64,000 bases of DNA from Winogradskyella jejuensis (GTDB lineage Bacteria; Bacteroidota; Bacteroidia; Flavobacteriales; Flavobacteriaceae). Each line of letters begins with the position of its first letter. The stretch's first letter is position 1. Under the pieces are notes generated by a model, which was not told where the DNA came from, did not search any database, and saw only the letters and a program-made list of their open reading frames with translations. Where the stretch lies: contig NZ_FQWS01000003.1 of NCBI RefSeq assembly GCF_900129745.1, positions 1 to 64,000 of the forward strand, given 5' to 3'. Shown here one piece after another: positions 53,930 through 64,000 of this stretch. The position numbers were made by a program, and so were the translations under genes.

Positions 53930-54727
53930 TTAACTTTTACTCTCGTTTGTTTTTTCTTTTTCTAATTGTTCCTTTAAATCATTCGCCTCATCTAAATACT
54001 TTGTATTCGGAAAGGCTTTCAATAAAGCGTTATAGTCTGCTAAAGCAATGGCTATACGTTCTTGCTTTAACTCTTTAATACTTAATACAGCTAAATTATA
54101 TTCTGAATTAAACTTGTAATATAACGCATCTTCTCTTAATGTTGTTCCTGGGAAATCTAATAAAAAATTATTAAATGACTTTATAGATGCTTTATAATCA
54201 TAAATGCGGTTATACTGCTTGGCTATTTCAAAAGCCTTTTTTTCTAGTTTAAAATCAAGTTCTTTTACCAATTCATTAGCCTCTGAAAGGTACTTAGAAT
54301 CTGGATAAGAGTTTACAAAAAGCTGTATTTTCTCAATAGCTTTTACTGTTTCTTCTTTATCTTTTGAATAGATTGGAGACTCTTCATAATAGCTTTTTGC
54401 TGATAAAAAAGCGGCTTCTTCAGCTTTTTCACTATTTGGATAAGAATTTACAAATTGCTCAAATCTATAAGATGACAAATAATACTGCTCAAGTTTATAA
54501 AAACACATGGAGTGCATGTACATTAACTTTTCGGCTTGAGGTTTACCTCTGTATTTTGGTACAATCTGCTCAAATAAGCGATTAGCCTTTTTGTATTTAC
54601 CTTCGTTAAAAAGGTCTTCACCTGTTTTATATTTTAGAGCTATGTCTTCTGACTTCATAACCTTCTGAAAGTCACTACATGAGTTCAACACCAAAACAGA
54701 TAATAAAATGTAAACTAGTTTCTTCAT
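53930..54727 (-). CDS. bamD: Outer-membrane protein assembly factor BamD
   Basis: 265 residues with a lipobox ('LVLNSCSDFQK', Cys ~17). TPR-type repeats follow: 'EDLFNEGKYKKANRLFEQIV', 'YYLSSYRFEQFVNSYPNSEK', 'IEKIQLFVNSYPDSKYLSEA' and 'ALLKAFPNTKYLDEA'. Anchored in the inner leaflet of the outer membrane as part of the BAM complex. 11 bases before rpoZ. Confidence 0.92.
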   Translation of the reverse strand: MKKLVYILLSVLVLNSCSDFQKVMKSEDIALKYKTGEDLFNEGKYKKANRLFEQIVPKYRGKPQAEKLMYMHSMCFYKLEQYYLSSYRFEQFVNSYPNSEKAEEAAFLSAKSYYEESPIYSKDKEETVKAIEKIQLFVNSYPDSKYLSEANELVKELDFKLEKKAFEIAKQYNRIYDYKASIKSFNNFLLDFPGTTLREDALYYKFNSEYNLAVLSIKELKQERIAIALADYNALLKAFPNTKYLDEANDLKEQLEKEKTNESKS

Positions 54728-54833
54728 AAATTTAAAACAGTGTGCAAAAGTAGGGATTAATAACGGATTTTAAAACAAATATTTGAGCTAAAATACATGC
54801 TTAAAAATACCATTAAAGCACTTTACGAGAAGT

Positions 54834-55718
54834 TTAACGTTTACCTAGTCTATTTAGTTCATTTTGTATGGATTTCTTTAACTCTGACGTTGCTTCTACA
54901 AGTGGTAATCTTACAAAAGATTTGCTAATACCAATTGCCTCTAAAACAGCTTTTATTCCTGCTGGATTATTTTCAGAAAAAATGAGACTAATAATAGACA
55001 TTAAATCGAAGTGAGTTTGGTAAGCATTTTTAGAATTACTAGCAATTCCATCTCTAATCATACCAGAAAATTCTTTTGGTAACGCCTGCCCTATTACAGA
55101 GATAACCCCAGAACCTCCTGCTAAAGCTACAGCCAGAGCTAAATCATCATCTCCAGATATAATGTGGAAATCTTGAGGCTTGCCTCTAAGTAATTGCATG
55201 TATTGTCCTATATCATTACTAGCTTCTTTTACCGCAATAATATTGTCGAAATCACGAGCTAAACGTAAGGTTGTCTCAGGCAACATGTTTTTCGAAGTTC
55301 TTCCAGGCACATTGTAAACAATAATTGGTACTGGTGATGCTCCTGAAACTGCTTTGAAATGTTGATATAAACCTTCTTGAGTTGGTTTGCTATAATATGG
55401 TGATACAGAAAGAATAGCATCTATGTCTGACAAATCTGTTGAATTGATTTCCTCAATCACTGCTTGAGTATTATTACCTCCAATACCAAGCACTAAGGGT
55501 AATCTACCATTGTTAACCTTAATAATATGAGCAGTTATAGCTTTCTTTTCTTCACGTGTTATAGTAACACTTTCTCCCGTTGTACCGCTAATAACGAGAT
55601 ATTCAATTCCGTTTGAGATATTATACTCTACTAACTTAGTTAAGGCTTCAAAATCAATAGACAAATCTTCTTTAAATGGTGTTATTAAAGCTACTCCTGT
55701 ACCTACAAACTTGCTCAT
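54834..55718 (-). CDS. dapA: 4-hydroxy-tetrahydrodipicolinate synthase
   Basis: 294 residues. First committed step of the lysine/diaminopimelate branch. '[19 protein letters not shown]', '[14 protein letters not shown]', '[11 protein letters not shown]' with the catalytic Tyr, the Schiff-base Lys in '[13 protein letters not shown]', and '[20 protein letters not shown]' are diagnostic. The start overlaps the DUF6913 stop by one base; 107 bases separate it from bamD. Confidence 0.95.
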   Translation of the reverse strand: MSKFVGTGVALITPFKEDLSIDFEALTKLVEYNISNGIEYLVISGTTGESVTITREEKKAITAHIIKVNNGRLPLVLGIGGNNTQAVIEEINSTDLSDIDAILSVSPYYSKPTQEGLYQHFKAVSGASPVPIIVYNVPGRTSKNMLPETTLRLARDFDNIIAVKEASNDIGQYMQLLRGKPQDFHIISGDDDLALAVALAGGSGVISVIGQALPKEFSGMIRDGIASNSKNAYQTHFDLMSIISLIFSENNPAGIKAVLEAIGISKSFVRLPLVEATSELKKSIQNELNRLGKR

Positions 55719-56236
55719 TATATTTTATTTAAAATGGTTAAATATTTTTTTAATTCGGTTTTAAAAACATCAAAGTTTTTAGTGTCCACATCTATGATTA
55801 AATCATACAAACGTTCGTCTGTATTAGAAATTCCTACTTTTAAATCTGCGCTAGACATGGCTGCAATTTGCTTCAATTCGTTATCATTAGCCAAAAAATA
55901 GCAAATTAAAACATCAAAATTTGTTTCTGTAAAATTCTTCAAATCTGAGTTTTTCAACTTGCCTTTCCATCCAAAATCTTTAGCTGTAAAGACATTATCC
56001 CATTGGCTATGCTCTGTATTCTTATCAGATATATACGTGAAAATTTTTCGTTTAGCCGACGTAATATCTAGTTTGTCTAAAAAGGAATTTATAACATCAT
56101 AATCACAATATTCTGAGTAATTTAGAAGCACTCCAATAGACTCTGCCTTTTTTAATTTAGCTATTACATTACGATTGGATAACGTTTTATCAACAAATTT
56201 TTGATTTGATTTTTCCTTAAATGCTTTTAAAATCAT
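55718..56236 (-). CDS. DUF6913-like protein of the dapA operon
   Basis: 172 residues, no signal peptide or TM. '[20 protein letters not shown]', '[13 protein letters not shown]' and '[20 protein letters not shown]' with '[20 protein letters not shown]' look like a small α/β family seen next to dapA in Flavobacteriia (DUF6913 by recollection). Function unknown. A TAAATTTG box (minus strand, 56262-56255) 20 bases upstream could be its promoter. It translates into dapA through a TAATG junction. Confidence 0.72.
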   Translation of the reverse strand: MILKAFKEKSNQKFVDKTLSNRNVIAKLKKAESIGVLLNYSEYCDYDVINSFLDKLDITSAKRKIFTYISDKNTEHSQWDNVFTAKDFGWKGKLKNSDLKNFTETNFDVLICYFLANDNELKQIAAMSSADLKVGISNTDERLYDLIIDVDTKNFDVFKTELKKYLTILNKI

Positions 56237-56307
56237 CTATCTTTAGCCTTTGTGCAAATTTAACAAAAGTGCTATCACTTTATTGTTAACTAATGATAAG
56301 TTATTAG

Positions 56308-57072
56308 ATGAAAATTAAACTTCTTTTTTTGTTTGCAGCAGTACTACTCACAACTTCCTGTAAACAAGAACATTCAACGACAAAAATTGAAGGTAAACGC
56401 CTAGACATAAACGACAGCCTTGAAACCAACCCTGATATTGAAGCCTATATAAAACCCTATAGAGAAAGGGTAAATAGAGACCTTGATAGTACTTTAGCCT
56501 ATGCTGCTGAGACTTATACAAAAAATGATGGCGAATACAATACTGCCATTGGTAATTTTATGGCAGATGCTGTTTTAGAATTATCTAATCCTATTTTTAA
56601 TAGTCGTACTGGTAACAACATTAATATCGTGTTACTCAATCACGGTGGTATTCGGTCTATAATCTCTAAAGGGAATATAACTAGCAGAACGGCTTATGAA
56701 GTTATGCCCTTTGATAATGTTGTCGTAGTGACACCGTTAAAAGGACAACAGACAAAAGATCTACTAAGCTTCTTAGCAAGCAGAAGGCGTGCACATCCAA
56801 TTTCGGGTTTAAAATTGAGTCTTAATCCAGATTTTAGTATTAATGAAGCCTTAATCAATAACACTGAAATAGATTACGACAAAACCTATTATGTGGCAAC
56901 TAGTGATTATTTATACAATGGTGGTGATAGTATGAGTTTTTTGAGGTCTGAAGATGGTACGCATTACGATTTGGAATATAAAATTAGAAATCTACTTATT
57001 GATTATTTCAAAAAGATAGACACGCTTCAACCAACTATTGATGATAGATTTATTCAATTAAAAGACAACTAA
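56308..57072 (+). CDS. 5'-nucleotidase C-terminal domain lipoprotein
   Basis: 254 residues with a lipobox ('LLTTSCKQEH', Cys ~18). The rest is the UshA-type C-terminal substrate-binding domain: 'AIGNFMADAVLEL', 'LLNHGGIRSIISKGNITSRT', 'AYEVMPFDNVVVV' and 'YYVATSDYLYNGGDSMSFL'. This domain normally follows the metallophosphatase domain in one chain; here it is a separate gene before it, one base apart. The pair most likely acts together on periplasmic nucleotides. Confidence 0.9.
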   Translation: MKIKLLFLFAAVLLTTSCKQEHSTTKIEGKRLDINDSLETNPDIEAYIKPYRERVNRDLDSTLAYAAETYTKNDGEYNTAIGNFMADAVLELSNPIFNSRTGNNINIVLLNHGGIRSIISKGNITSRTAYEVMPFDNVVVVTPLKGQQTKDLLSFLASRRRAHPISGLKLSLNPDFSINEALINNTEIDYDKTYYVATSDYLYNGGDSMSFLRSEDGTHYDLEYKIRNLLIDYFKKIDTLQPTIDDRFIQLKDN

Positions 57073-57073
57073 A

Positions 57074-57988
57074 ATGAAACGCAGAACTTTTATACAACAA
57101 ACTACTGCAGCTGGAACTTTAATTGGTTTAGGTGGATTAACCCTATCTTCTTTTAGTTCTCAAACCGCAAAACGCATTACCATTTTACACACCAATGATG
57201 TGCATAGCCATATAGACCCGTTTGGGCCAAACGATGGCCGAAACGCTAATAAAGGTGGTGTGGCTAGACGTGCGTCTTTAGTAGAATCTATAAGAAAGGA
57301 TAATCCAAATACACTATTGTTGGATGCAGGAGATATATTTCAAGGCACACCATATTTCAACTACTATGGAGGTGAACTAGAATTTAAACTCATGAGCATG
57401 CTTAAATACGATTTGGCAACCATAGGAAATCACGATTTTGACAACGGAATTGATGGCTTATATGCACAACTCCCAAATGCTAATTTCGACTTTGTTTCTG
57501 CAAATTATGATTTTACAAATACGGTTTTAGATACTCATGTAAAGCCTTACAAAACATTTTTAAAGGACGGTGTGAAAATTGGAGTTTTTGGCTTAGGAAT
57601 AGAACTCGATGGCTTAGTTGGAAAAAAACATTATAAAGAAACGGTATATAACTATCCTGTTGAGATAGCTCAAGACATGTCGAGAATTCTTAAAGAAGAT
57701 GAGCAATGTGATTTGGTTATATGCTTATCTCACCTTGGATATTACTACAAGAAAAATCCAGATAAAATTTCAGATTTAATTTTGGCAAGGCAAACAAAAG
57801 ATATTGACTTAATAATAGGTGGACACACACATACGTTTTTACCGAAACCAACCGTTGAAAAAAATAGTGAAGGCAAAAATGTACTAGTTAACCAAGTTGG
57901 CTGTTATGGGCTCTATCTTGGACAAGTAGACTTTTATTTAGAAACAGGTAAAGAAAAAAAAGCAGAAGGCGCTACAATTATAGTCTAG
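57074..57988 (+). CDS. Metallophosphatase (5'-nucleotidase N-terminal domain), Tat-type signal
   Basis: 304 residues. N terminus 'MKRRTFIQQTTAAGTLIGLG' is a twin-arginine-type signal. Two-metal phosphatase motifs are all present: 'LHTNDVHSHIDPFG', 'LDAGDIFQGTPYFNYYGGE', 'GNHDFDNG', 'LSHLGYYYK' and 'IGGHTHTF'. It ends after the catalytic domain, so the substrate-binding part comes from the gene just upstream. Exported after folding, as the Tat signal suggests. Confidence 0.93.
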   Translation: MKRRTFIQQTTAAGTLIGLGGLTLSSFSSQTAKRITILHTNDVHSHIDPFGPNDGRNANKGGVARRASLVESIRKDNPNTLLLDAGDIFQGTPYFNYYGGELEFKLMSMLKYDLATIGNHDFDNGIDGLYAQLPNANFDFVSANYDFTNTVLDTHVKPYKTFLKDGVKIGVFGLGIELDGLVGKKHYKETVYNYPVEIAQDMSRILKEDEQCDLVICLSHLGYYYKKNPDKISDLILARQTKDIDLIIGGHTHTFLPKPTVEKNSEGKNVLVNQVGCYGLYLGQVDFYLETGKEKKAEGATIIV

Positions 57989-58009
57989 TTTATTTAAGCT
58001 TTAAGCCCT

Positions 58010-58732
58010 TTATCTAGATAAATTATATTCAGTTATTTTTTGATGTTTAAGCTGAGACTGTAAATAAAAGAAAGTAAACGCTAGTACTAAAAAAATAGAA
58101 TATATTGCAGCTAAATGTGTCATATTTGCAATATAATAATACGCTAGCTGCAGCATTTCTGAAAAGAAGATAAACATAGTTCCAATAAAGAATAGCATTG
58201 ACTTGTTGTCACCTTTATCCATATAATTAACTAGAGCAACTGAAAGCAAAGTCATAACAACCACATTATACAAAAATTCTGTAATATATTCTGAAGTACT
58301 AAGCTGTGTTTGCGCAGTTTCCGTTATTAAAGTGACACAAAATATTCCTAAAATAACAAGTATAATTAACGTCACAGGAAATTGCTTTAATACCCTTTTG
58401 AAAACCATAGTAGAGGTGCATCTTAATATTAAGAATATGTATGACAACATATATAAATAGTTACTTACATAATATAAATAGTCAACAGAATCTTCATATA
58501 AAACGACAAAATTAGACACTAACCCTAGTACTTCTGAGATTGTAAAAGTAATAAGGAAAAACAGTAAATATGGGCGCTTGCTAAGTTTACTGCGCATATA
58601 TAATATTGTAAGTAAAACTAATAGAGACGCACTTATGACATCGCCATAAATCTGCACTTTTAAAACCTCCAAAATTATAAAAGCAATACTTAGTATTACA
58701 AGTATAATTTTGAGTAATCTATTGATAATCAT
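58010..58732 (-). CDS. YhhN-like multi-pass membrane protein
   Basis: 240 residues with about seven or eight TM helices and short charged loops. The topology and size resemble the YhhN/TMEM86 (lysoplasmalogenase-like) family, but I see no decisive motif. No operon partner: it converges on the nucleotidase and is separated from ligA by 125 bases, in which I see only AT-rich sequence. Confidence 0.6.
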   Translation of the reverse strand: MIINRLLKIILVILSIAFIILEVLKVQIYGDVISASLLVLLTILYMRSKLSKRPYLLFFLITFTISEVLGLVSNFVVLYEDSVDYLYYVSNYLYMLSYIFLILRCTSTMVFKRVLKQFPVTLIILVILGIFCVTLITETAQTQLSTSEYITEFLYNVVVMTLLSVALVNYMDKGDNKSMLFFIGTMFIFFSEMLQLAYYYIANMTHLAAIYSIFLVLAFTFFYLQSQLKHQKITEYNLSR

Positions 58733-58857
58733 ATTCTCTCACATTAATAGCTGGGGATAAACATACAACAAAAAATGTAATTAAACGAGTAAAAATGCAT
58801 TTTATCGATATATTACTATGTTTGTTAAGAAAAATATGACGGAATTACTAATATCTA

Positions 58858-60852
<1,995 letters not shown>

Positions 60853-60875
60853 TTATTTAATCAAAAATCTGATTC

Positions 60876-61457
60876 CTAAAGCCTTTCTTTATTCAACCAT
60901 TTTGGTGCTGGAAGTGGCACATAATTTTCCATCTTTTCTAGCAAGCCTTCTATTGTAGTATCTATTACAACAGCATCTAAGTTTTCTTGCTTCAAGAAAC
61001 CTTTCTCTACCATGACAATACATTGCTGGATTAAAGCATCGTAATAACCGTTACTATTTAAAATACCAATGGGTTTTGTATGCAATCCTAACTGTCCCCA
61101 AGTGGTGATTTCGAAAAACTCATCCATAGTACCAAATCCTCCTGGAATAATTATAAAACCATCACTTTTATCGTACATAATCACTTTACGGTCGTGCATG
61201 TTTTGAGTGACGATAAGCTCAGTTAAAGCTGTGTTGACTATCTCCTTAGTACGTAAAAACTCTGGGATGACACCTATAGTTTTACCTTGTCCATCTACAA
61301 CCGCTTTGGCAACTGTTCCCATGATACCAATCTTGGAAGCACCATAAACCAAAGCTATATCTCGCTCAACAAATATCTTTCCCAAACGTTTGGCTTGGTC
61401 TATAATAAACTCATCATTACCGCTACTACTACCGCAAAAAACTGCTATACTTTTCAT
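60876..61457 (-). CDS. LOG family protein (TIGR00730-type nucleotide phosphoribohydrolase)
   Basis: 193 residues. Rossmann fold with 'IAVFCGSSSGNDEFII' and 'LVYGASKIGIMGTVAKAVVD'. The active-site motif 'IIPGGFGTMDEFFEITTWGQ' matches PGGxGTxxE. LOG enzymes release the base from nucleoside 5'-monophosphates. One base from prmC, so co-transcribed. Confidence 0.93.
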   Translation of the reverse strand: MKSIAVFCGSSSGNDEFIIDQAKRLGKIFVERDIALVYGASKIGIMGTVAKAVVDGQGKTIGVIPEFLRTKEIVNTALTELIVTQNMHDRKVIMYDKSDGFIIIPGGFGTMDEFFEITTWGQLGLHTKPIGILNSNGYYDALIQQCIVMVEKGFLKQENLDAVVIDTTIEGLLEKMENYVPLPAPKWLNKERL

Positions 61458-61458
61458 C

Positions 61459-62352
61459 TTATGTCTTTGTACCTTTAAGTATTCTATGGTTACCGTTTAA
61501 ATCTTTTATTAATTCAATATCTGAAAATTGGGAATCTGTTAACAACTGCTTTGTTTCGTCTCCAAGATACTGATTGATTTCAAAATAGAGCTGCCCTTTT
61601 TCTTTCAAATTATTAACTGCAAATTCTCTTATTACTTTGTAAAACACTAACGGATTATCATCCTCAACAAATAGTGCTAAATGTGGTTCGTTATCTAATA
61701 CATTCGGTTGAATTTCTTTCTTTTCAAGATGTCGAACGTATGGCGGATTGGACACTATGACATCGAACTCTAAATCCTGAAATACTAAATTCCAATTACC
61801 ACTATCTAAAATATTAGCTTCTATAAAATGAATACTCACATTATTAGTTTCTGCATTTTGCTTAGCAATACCCAAAGCTTTATGGCTCACATCCAAAGCA
61901 TAAACTTCAGATTGTGGCAGATGTTTTGCTAACGAAATAGCAATGCATCCACTGCCAGTTCCTATGTCTAAGATTTTGAGAGACTTCTCTCCCGAGGCAT
62001 CGAAATGGATTGAAGTAACCGTTTTGTAATCTTGAAGGATTAAGCCCACCAACTCCTCTGTTTCTTGACGAGGTATTAAAACGTCTTCTGTGACTTTGAA
62101 TTTTAAACCAAAAAACTCTGTTTCTCCAAAAATATATTGAATAGGTTTTTGCTGTTTTAAATCATCTAGTGTATTGAAAAATGCTTCAGTTTTAGATTTT
62201 GAAATTGAAAATTCTGGCTCTAAAGACAATTGAATTCTGGGGACATCGCAATACTGTTCGAGGCATAAAAAAAAGAAACTGGCAACCTCTTCTTTTCCGT
62301 AAATGACATCTAGTTCTTTGTGAAATATTTGTTTTAAGTCGAGTGCTTTCAA
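61459..62352 (-). CDS. prmC: Peptide chain release factor N5-glutamine methyltransferase
   Basis: 297 residues from a TTG at 62352. Methylates the GGQ glutamine of RF1/RF2. SAM motif 'LDIGTGSGCIAISLAKHLP', 'EVYALDVSHKALGIAKQNA' and the catalytic 'IVSNPPYVRHLEKKEI' are present; 'LIPRQETEELVGLIL' precedes them. There is no ATG. A longer form from TTG at 62385 would overlap the GNAT gene by 31 bases; the TTG at 62352 gives the family-like start before 'KALDLKQIFHKELD' and lies 2 bases after the GNAT stop. Confidence 0.9.
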   Translation of the reverse strand: MKALDLKQIFHKELDVIYGKEEVASFFFLCLEQYCDVPRIQLSLEPEFSISKSKTEAFFNTLDDLKQQKPIQYIFGETEFFGLKFKVTEDVLIPRQETEELVGLILQDYKTVTSIHFDASGEKSLKILDIGTGSGCIAISLAKHLPQSEVYALDVSHKALGIAKQNAETNNVSIHFIEANILDSGNWNLVFQDLEFDVIVSNPPYVRHLEKKEIQPNVLDNEPHLALFVEDDNPLVFYKVIREFAVNNLKEKGQLYFEINQYLGDETKQLLTDSQFSDIELIKDLNGNHRILKGTKT

Positions 62353-62354
62353 AA

Positions 62355-62846
62355 TTACAAATCTTTTAGCATCCAAACTGAGCAAGAATAATGTCCGGTA
62401 TCGCCCATAGGCGCATCTATAGATTTAAATCCTACTTTGCGGTAGAGTTTACGTGCATCGTCCATATAGGGCATGGTTTCTAGGTAACACTTATCAAAAC
62501 CTGCTTGCTTTGCAAATTCTAAACATTTTGCCATCATTTGGCTACCAATACCTTTACCTCTAGCTTCTGGCATAAAATACATCTTTTGGAGTTCGCAAAT
62601 GTTTCCTTCGTAATTATCTAAAGGAGAAATTCCTGCACCTCCAAGTACTTCATCTCCCTGAACAACTACAAAATATATCTTTTGAGACTCATCATAAGTT
62701 TCGTACATACAATCTAAAGCCTTGTCCTCATAAGCTGTACCCACTTTTGGCACACCAAACTCAATTAAAACACTTCGAATAGCTTTGGCTATTTTTGGAT
62801 TATCTCGAGGCTCAATTTCTCGAATAACAATAGTATCTTTACCCAC
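62355..62846 (-). CDS. GNAT family N-acetyltransferase
   Basis: 163 residues from a GTG start directly after an in-frame stop, so no longer form is possible. GNAT fold: 'IVIREIEPRDNPKIAKAIRS', 'LQKMYFMPEARGKGIGSQMM' (motif A, acetyl-CoA loop RGKGIG) and 'YLETMPYMDDARKLYRKVGF'. The ending 'MGDTGHYSCSVWMLKDL' resembles putative-acetyltransferase relatives of Flavobacteriia. Substrate unknown. First gene of the prmC operon. Confidence 0.9.
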   Translation of the reverse strand: MGKDTIVIREIEPRDNPKIAKAIRSVLIEFGVPKVGTAYEDKALDCMYETYDESQKIYFVVVQGDEVLGGAGISPLDNYEGNICELQKMYFMPEARGKGIGSQMMAKCLEFAKQAGFDKCYLETMPYMDDARKLYRKVGFKSIDAPMGDTGHYSCSVWMLKDL

Positions 62847-62911
62847 CTAATTAGTAATTATCGTGTTGAAAATTTGAAAGCATGAAGATACAGAATAAAA
62901 ATATCCTATTA

Positions 62912-63367
62912 ATGAAAAGATTTATCTTGATTTCAGCATTTTTTTCACTGCTTTTTAACTGTACTGTTACTGAAAAACCAGAGTTTCTTGGTGTTGAAAA
63001 TATTAAGGTTTTAGACTCTAATATTAAAACAATTACCCTTAGTGCTGATGCCAAATTTTTAAACCCAAATGATGTTGGAGGTACACTAAAAACTGATGAT
63101 TTAAGCGTATTAATAAACGATACGGAAGTTGCTAGATTTGAAACTAAAAGTTTTGACGTACCCTCTAAAAAAAGTTTTACTATACCGCTCACGGTTACTG
63201 TTGCTACGGATAGTATAGTTGATAAAAAGAGTATCGGCGGTCTATTGGGTAGTCTTATCTCTCAACGTCTTAAAGTGCAGTACAAAGGCGAAATAGATTA
63301 TAAAGTTTTTGGATACTCATCATCTTATTTCGTTGATAAAACACAAGATGTAAAAATTAAACTTTAA
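62912..63367 (+). CDS. LEA14/WHy-like lipoprotein
   Basis: 151 residues with a lipobox ('AFFSLLFNCTVTE', Cys ~17). The mature part has 'LGVENIKVLDSNIKTITLSA', 'FLNPNDVGGTLKTDDLSVLI' and 'TKSFDVPSKKSFTIPLTVTV', typical of the LEA2/water-stress WHy β-sandwich. The ATG at 62912 is chosen because it starts the signal peptide; an ATG ten codons upstream (62882) is possible. ribD starts two bases after the stop. Confidence 0.8.
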   Translation: MKRFILISAFFSLLFNCTVTEKPEFLGVENIKVLDSNIKTITLSADAKFLNPNDVGGTLKTDDLSVLINDTEVARFETKSFDVPSKKSFTIPLTVTVATDSIVDKKSIGGLLGSLISQRLKVQYKGEIDYKVFGYSSSYFVDKTQDVKIKL

Positions 63368-63369
63368 GC

Positions 63370-64000
63370 TTGAATTTAGACGAACGCTACATAACACGCT
63401 GTTTGCAAATTGCCAAAAATGGATTAGGCACTACTCGTCCAAACCCCATGGTAGGCGCTGTTATCGTTAACGATAACAAAATAATAGCAGAAGGTTATAC
63501 AAGCCCTTACGGTGGACCTCATGCAGAAGTTAATGCTATTAATGCTATAAAGAACAAAGACCTACTTAAAATCAGTACGCTTTATGTGACCCTAGAGCCA
63601 TGCAGCCATCAAGGTAAAACACCACCATGTAGCGATTTAATTGTTAAACACAAAATCCCACGAGTTGTTATTGGGTGCATTGATGACAATCCACAAGTGG
63701 CTGGAAAAGGTATCGCTAAACTTAAAGAAGCAGGATGCGAGGTTACAGTAGGTGTTCTAGAAAGACAGTGCAAAGAACATCACAAACGTTTTTTTACATT
63801 TCACAACAAAAAACGTCCTTATATTATTTTAAAATGGGCAGAAACTAAAGACGGTTTTATAGCCCCAAAATCTAAAAACAAACAAAAGCCCGTTTGGATA
63901 ACAAACCAATATTCCAGACAATTAGTTCATGAATGGCGAGCTGAAGAACAAGCTATTCTAGTTGGAACAAATACTGTTTTGCAAGACAACCCCAGCTTAA
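63370..64000 (+). CDS. ribD: Bifunctional riboflavin biosynthesis protein RibD (partial, runs off the window)
   Basis: The first 210 codons of ribD, from a TTG start at 63370 ('NLDERYITRCLQIAKNGLG'). The deaminase domain has 'TRPNPMVGAVIV', zinc-binding 'GGPHAEVNAINA' and 'TLEPCSHQGKTPPCSDLIV'. The reductase domain begins at 'RPYIILKWAETKDGFIAP' and continues past base 64000. Converts the GTP cyclohydrolase II product by deamination then side-chain reduction. No ATG is available; the TTG sits two bases after the lipoprotein gene. Confidence 0.94.
   Translation, partial: MNLDERYITRCLQIAKNGLGTTRPNPMVGAVIVNDNKIIAEGYTSPYGGPHAEVNAINAIKNKDLLKISTLYVTLEPCSHQGKTPPCSDLIVKHKIPRVVIGCIDDNPQVAGKGIAKLKEAGCEVTVGVLERQCKEHHKRFFTFHNKKRPYIILKWAETKDGFIAPKSKNKQKPVWITNQYSRQLVHEWRAEEQAILVGTNTVLQDNPSL

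Overview
The window is AT-rich chromosomal DNA from a member of the Bacteroidota, most likely a marine Flavobacteriaceae. The evidence is the C-terminal type IX secretion sorting domains, DUF5686/carboxypeptidase-regulatory outer-membrane proteins, a PorD-like (DUF4835) protein, lineage-typical DUF families (DUF6495, DUF1015), A-rich leaders instead of Shine-Dalgarno sites, and promoters of the TTTG-N19-TAnnTTTG type. I saw no rRNA, tRNA, CRISPR array, insertion sequence or prophage.

Layout. 1-7.1 kb: the end of a secreted T9SS protein, a large propeller-amidohydrolase, hisS, and a MacB-type permease. 7.1-9.7 kb: DUF6495, a phosphodiesterase lipoprotein, and the rpsF-rpsR-rplI operon. 9.8-15.2 kb: a LytTR regulator facing the nadC-yihY-DUF2147-priA operon. 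15.3-18.8 kb: rlmH, hpf, a DCC-family protein, a lipoprotein gene that looks like an inserted cassette, and ytxJ. 18.9-25.9 kb: clpB, a TraB/GumN protein, deoC-deoD, and an NTF2-phosphatase fusion. 26-34 kb: smpB, DUF5686, small proteins, an X-Pro peptidase, pcm, and an oxidoreductase. 34.2-40.3 kb: a same-strand run of 3-hydroxybutyryl-CoA dehydrogenase, DUF1015, YggS, an exonuclease/GIY-YIG protein, an ion channel and miaA. 40.3-45.2 kb: a two-component system followed by the GT2-ybbR-coaE operon. 45.3-48.8 kb: two tandem FG-GAP/UnbV T9SS paralogues. 48.9-56.2 kb: fabI, then the recN-porD-coaBC-rpoZ-bamD-dapA-DUF6913 operon. 56.3-58 kb: a 5'-nucleotidase split over two genes. 58-64 kb: a membrane protein, the GNAT-prmC-LOG-ligA operon, a lipoprotein and the start of ribD.

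Most of the window is conserved housekeeping sequence: translation and its quality control (hisS, rpsF/R, rplI, rlmH, hpf, smpB, miaA, prmC), replication and repair (priA, recN, ligA, the exonuclease), cofactors (nadC, coaBC, coaE, ribD) and envelope biogenesis (bamD, porD, fabI, dapA). The accessory parts are the lipoprotein cassette at 16.7-18.3 kb, the tandem UnbV proteins and several interspersed inverted repeats. No clearly new multi-gene system is visible. The most interesting observations are the attC-like ends around the lipoprotein gene, an exonuclease gene whose catalytic N terminus is readable only from an ATT start, the uneven divergence of the tandem UnbV genes, and a TTAACA-rich control region in front of the histidine kinase.
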